DNA of 64,000 nucleotides. It comes from RYN-230 sp963851025. GTDB lineage: Bacteria > Actinomycetota > Actinomycetes > Streptosporangiales > Streptosporangiaceae. The stretch lies in contig CAWKOA010000035.1 in assembly GCA_963851025.1 (NCBI GenBank), positions 124,001 to 188,000 of the forward strand, given 5' to 3'. Positions 62,501 through 64,000 of this stretch are shown here, piece by piece. The stretch's first letter is position 1; every line of letters begins with the position of its first letter. The notes under the pieces are model-generated. The model saw only the letters and a program-made list of their open reading frames with translations, searched no databases and was not told the origin of the DNA. Made by a program: the position numbers and the translations under genes.

Positions 62501-64000
62501 ACCGGGCCCAGGACAGCGTGTTGAACACGGTCAGGGCCCGCGGCCCGCCGTGGTCGCTGTCGTCGCCGGCGGGCTCGCGGCCGGGCGGCCGGGTGTCGGC
62601 CCGGCCGGCCAGGTAGGCGGCCGCGTCGCGGCGGGCCTCGTCCCCGCGCTGCCAGGCTTCCCGCCACCCGCCGAGCAGGTCCAGGTAGACCTGGTCGGAC
62701 TCGGTCCCGGTGATCGCGTCGTGGTGCGCGCCGAAGACGAGCTGGCGCCAGGCCTTGTCCAGCGACTCCGCCGGGTAGCCCGCCCCGGCCAGCCAGGCCA
62801 GCGTGGCCAGCCGCTCGGCCTCGCCGACCGCGATCTCCGCCGCGCGCTGGCCCTGCTTGGTGTCGATGTAGGACACGTCCTTGCCCGGGTAGACCGGGTT
62901 CATGTCCCGGGTCTGCGGGACCAGCCACAGCCCGCGCTCCGCGGCGTCCGCCCGCACCGCGGCGAAGAACTCGCGGGGCAGCGCGGTCACGAACCGGGGC
63001 CACACGTACCTGGCGTTCCAGTCCCGGTGGATCGCGGTCACCCAGCGGCTCGGGATGACGTGGTCGGCCCCGACCGGCAGCAGCACGTTCGCGGGTCGCG
63101 GCGACCGGGGCGAGCTCGCGGAACTGGCCCAGCGCCTCCTGCTCGGCCGCGGCCAGGTCGGCGGCCCGGTGGGTGCCCCAGCCGGCCCCGTAGTGGTTGG
63201 GCATGTAGCTGGTGAGCAGGCCCTGCCCGTCGGGGGAGACCCACTCGAACTCGCTGCGCATCTGCATCCGGGTGTTGTCGCCGACGGTGCGCTGCGGGCC
63301 CCACTGGTGGTACGGGCCCCGGGCCCAGGACGACTCGGCCAGCCCGGCCGCCGCCATCAGCCCGGGGTAGCCCGGGATCGAACCCGAACGCGTCCAGCAT
63401 CCACGCGGTCCGCGGGTCGCCCCCGGCCACGTCCCGCTGGTAGGCCAGGCCGTACACCGCGTTCCGGATGGTCAGCTCCGCGCCGGTCAGGTTGGTGTTG
63501 GGCTCGTTGTAGTTGCCGCCCACGATCTCGACCCGGCCCTCGTCCAGGAACCGGCGCAGGTCGGCCCGGTCCTCCGGATGGGTGTCCAGGTAGGGCTTGA
63601 GGTAGTCGATCTCGGCCAGGACGAACTTGTAGTCCGGGTCCCGCCGGGCCTCGTCCAGGTGCAGCGCCACGAGCTCGAACGCGGTGCGCACCTCCGGCAG
63701 GCTGCCGTCCTCGCCGGGCAGCAGCAGCCGGGACTCGGTGAACTCGCCCTGCGTGTCCCACCAGACCGGGTCGTAGTGGAAATGGCTGACCATCCACATG
63801 GTCCAGCCGGTCTCGGCCACCCGGATCCCGGCCTGCTGCTCGGCCCGCCCGCTCCCCGCCGGGCCCGGCGCGGCCTCGGCGATGGCCGTGACCTGGCGCG
63901 GGCTGCCCGCGGTGCGCGGCGCGGCGATGTCCACGCCCACCTCGGCCACCTGCTCCGTGCCCGGCTGGGCCAGGTCCAGCCGGACCGGGGCCGGCGTGCT
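59593..64000 (-). CDS. GH38 alpha-mannosidase with NEW3-type C-terminal domain (partial, 5' end outside)
   Basis: At least 1465 residues. The GH38 catalytic domain begins TMWMVSHFHYDPVWWDTQGE (zinc His and Asp). It then shows GGNYNEPNTNLTG and AWMLDAFGFDPG, with the nucleophile Asp, and VFGAHHDAITGTESDQVYLD, another zinc-binding region. Beta-sandwich domains follow, and the C-terminus VLTPAVRVRPGGAGELAVRL resembles a NEW3 domain. About 60 residues precede the catalytic domain within the window, so an extra N-terminal module exists. Many breaks are present (for example 63375, 63085, 62430, 62150 and 61760). No signal peptide can be judged. The LuxR gene follows directly. Confidence 0.85.

Overview
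The window comes from a high-GC actinobacterium, most likely a filamentous or sporangium-forming lineage. The evidence is the base composition, the many GTG starts, a complete Pup-proteasome locus, an InhA-type enoyl reductase, PafB/PafC, a WYL-type regulator pair, and a gene order (histidine phosphatase, DUF3090, PI-kinase-like protein, PAC2, metH, RecB-like nuclease, trmI, mpa, dop, pup, prcB, prcA, pafA, pafB, pafC, tatA, tatC, helY, 5'-3' exonuclease, pepE) that matches the Rv2135c to Rv2089c segment of Mycobacterium tuberculosis and its Streptomyces counterpart. The genus cannot be fixed from the sequence alone. No rRNA, tRNA, IS element, prophage or CRISPR array was recognised, and no gene-free stretch exceeds 300 bases.

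Layout. 1-2014 (minus): tldD and the start of tldE. 2190-5609 (plus): fabG (mabA-like), fabI (inhA-like), purU and an alpha/beta hydrolase. 5619-7775 (minus): RecD2-type helicase. 7947-10777 (plus): FHA protein, then the phosphatase, DUF3090 and PI-kinase-like trio. 10988-11848 (minus): PAC2 protein. 11991-16169 (plus): metH and a HAD phosphatase. 16344-22360 (plus): a five-gene peptide ABC importer (dppC, A, B, D, F) with an upstream inverted repeat and an internal hairpin plus mini-ORF. 22471-26254: small membrane protein, RecB-like nuclease (minus), site-2 protease and trmI. 26344-32122 (plus): mpa, dop, pup, prcB, prcA. 32131-34447: a divergent XRE-cupin regulator and aldehyde dehydrogenase sitting between prcA and pafA. 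34549-45264: pafA, FKBP lipoprotein, (minus) DoxX-like and DUF3866 genes, pafB, pafC, tatA, tatC, helY. 45392-51501: PPOX protein, universal stress protein, GNAT, ArsB/NhaD-like transporter, 5'-3' exonuclease, SpoIIE-type phosphatase, PepE-like dipeptidase. 51552-54186: orphan MsiK-like ABC ATPase, Lrp/AsnC and TetR regulators. 54369-64000: MFS exporter, truncated acyl-CoA-ligase-like protein, LuxR/NB-ARC regulator and a GH38 alpha-mannosidase cut by the window end.

A dominant feature is that about half of the conserved genes are split by single-base frameshifts, nearly all equivalent to a one-base insertion, while protein similarity continues uninterrupted in the next frame. These hit housekeeping genes (metH, dop, mpa, tatC, helY), so I read them as uncorrected sequencing errors and annotate the genes as single full-length CDSs, naming the break points. 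The Pup pathway can be read as a whole: Dop deamidates Pup (C-terminal GGQ), PafA ligates it, Mpa (C-terminal QYL) feeds substrates into the PrcBA core, and the PafB/PafC regulators are encoded downstream.
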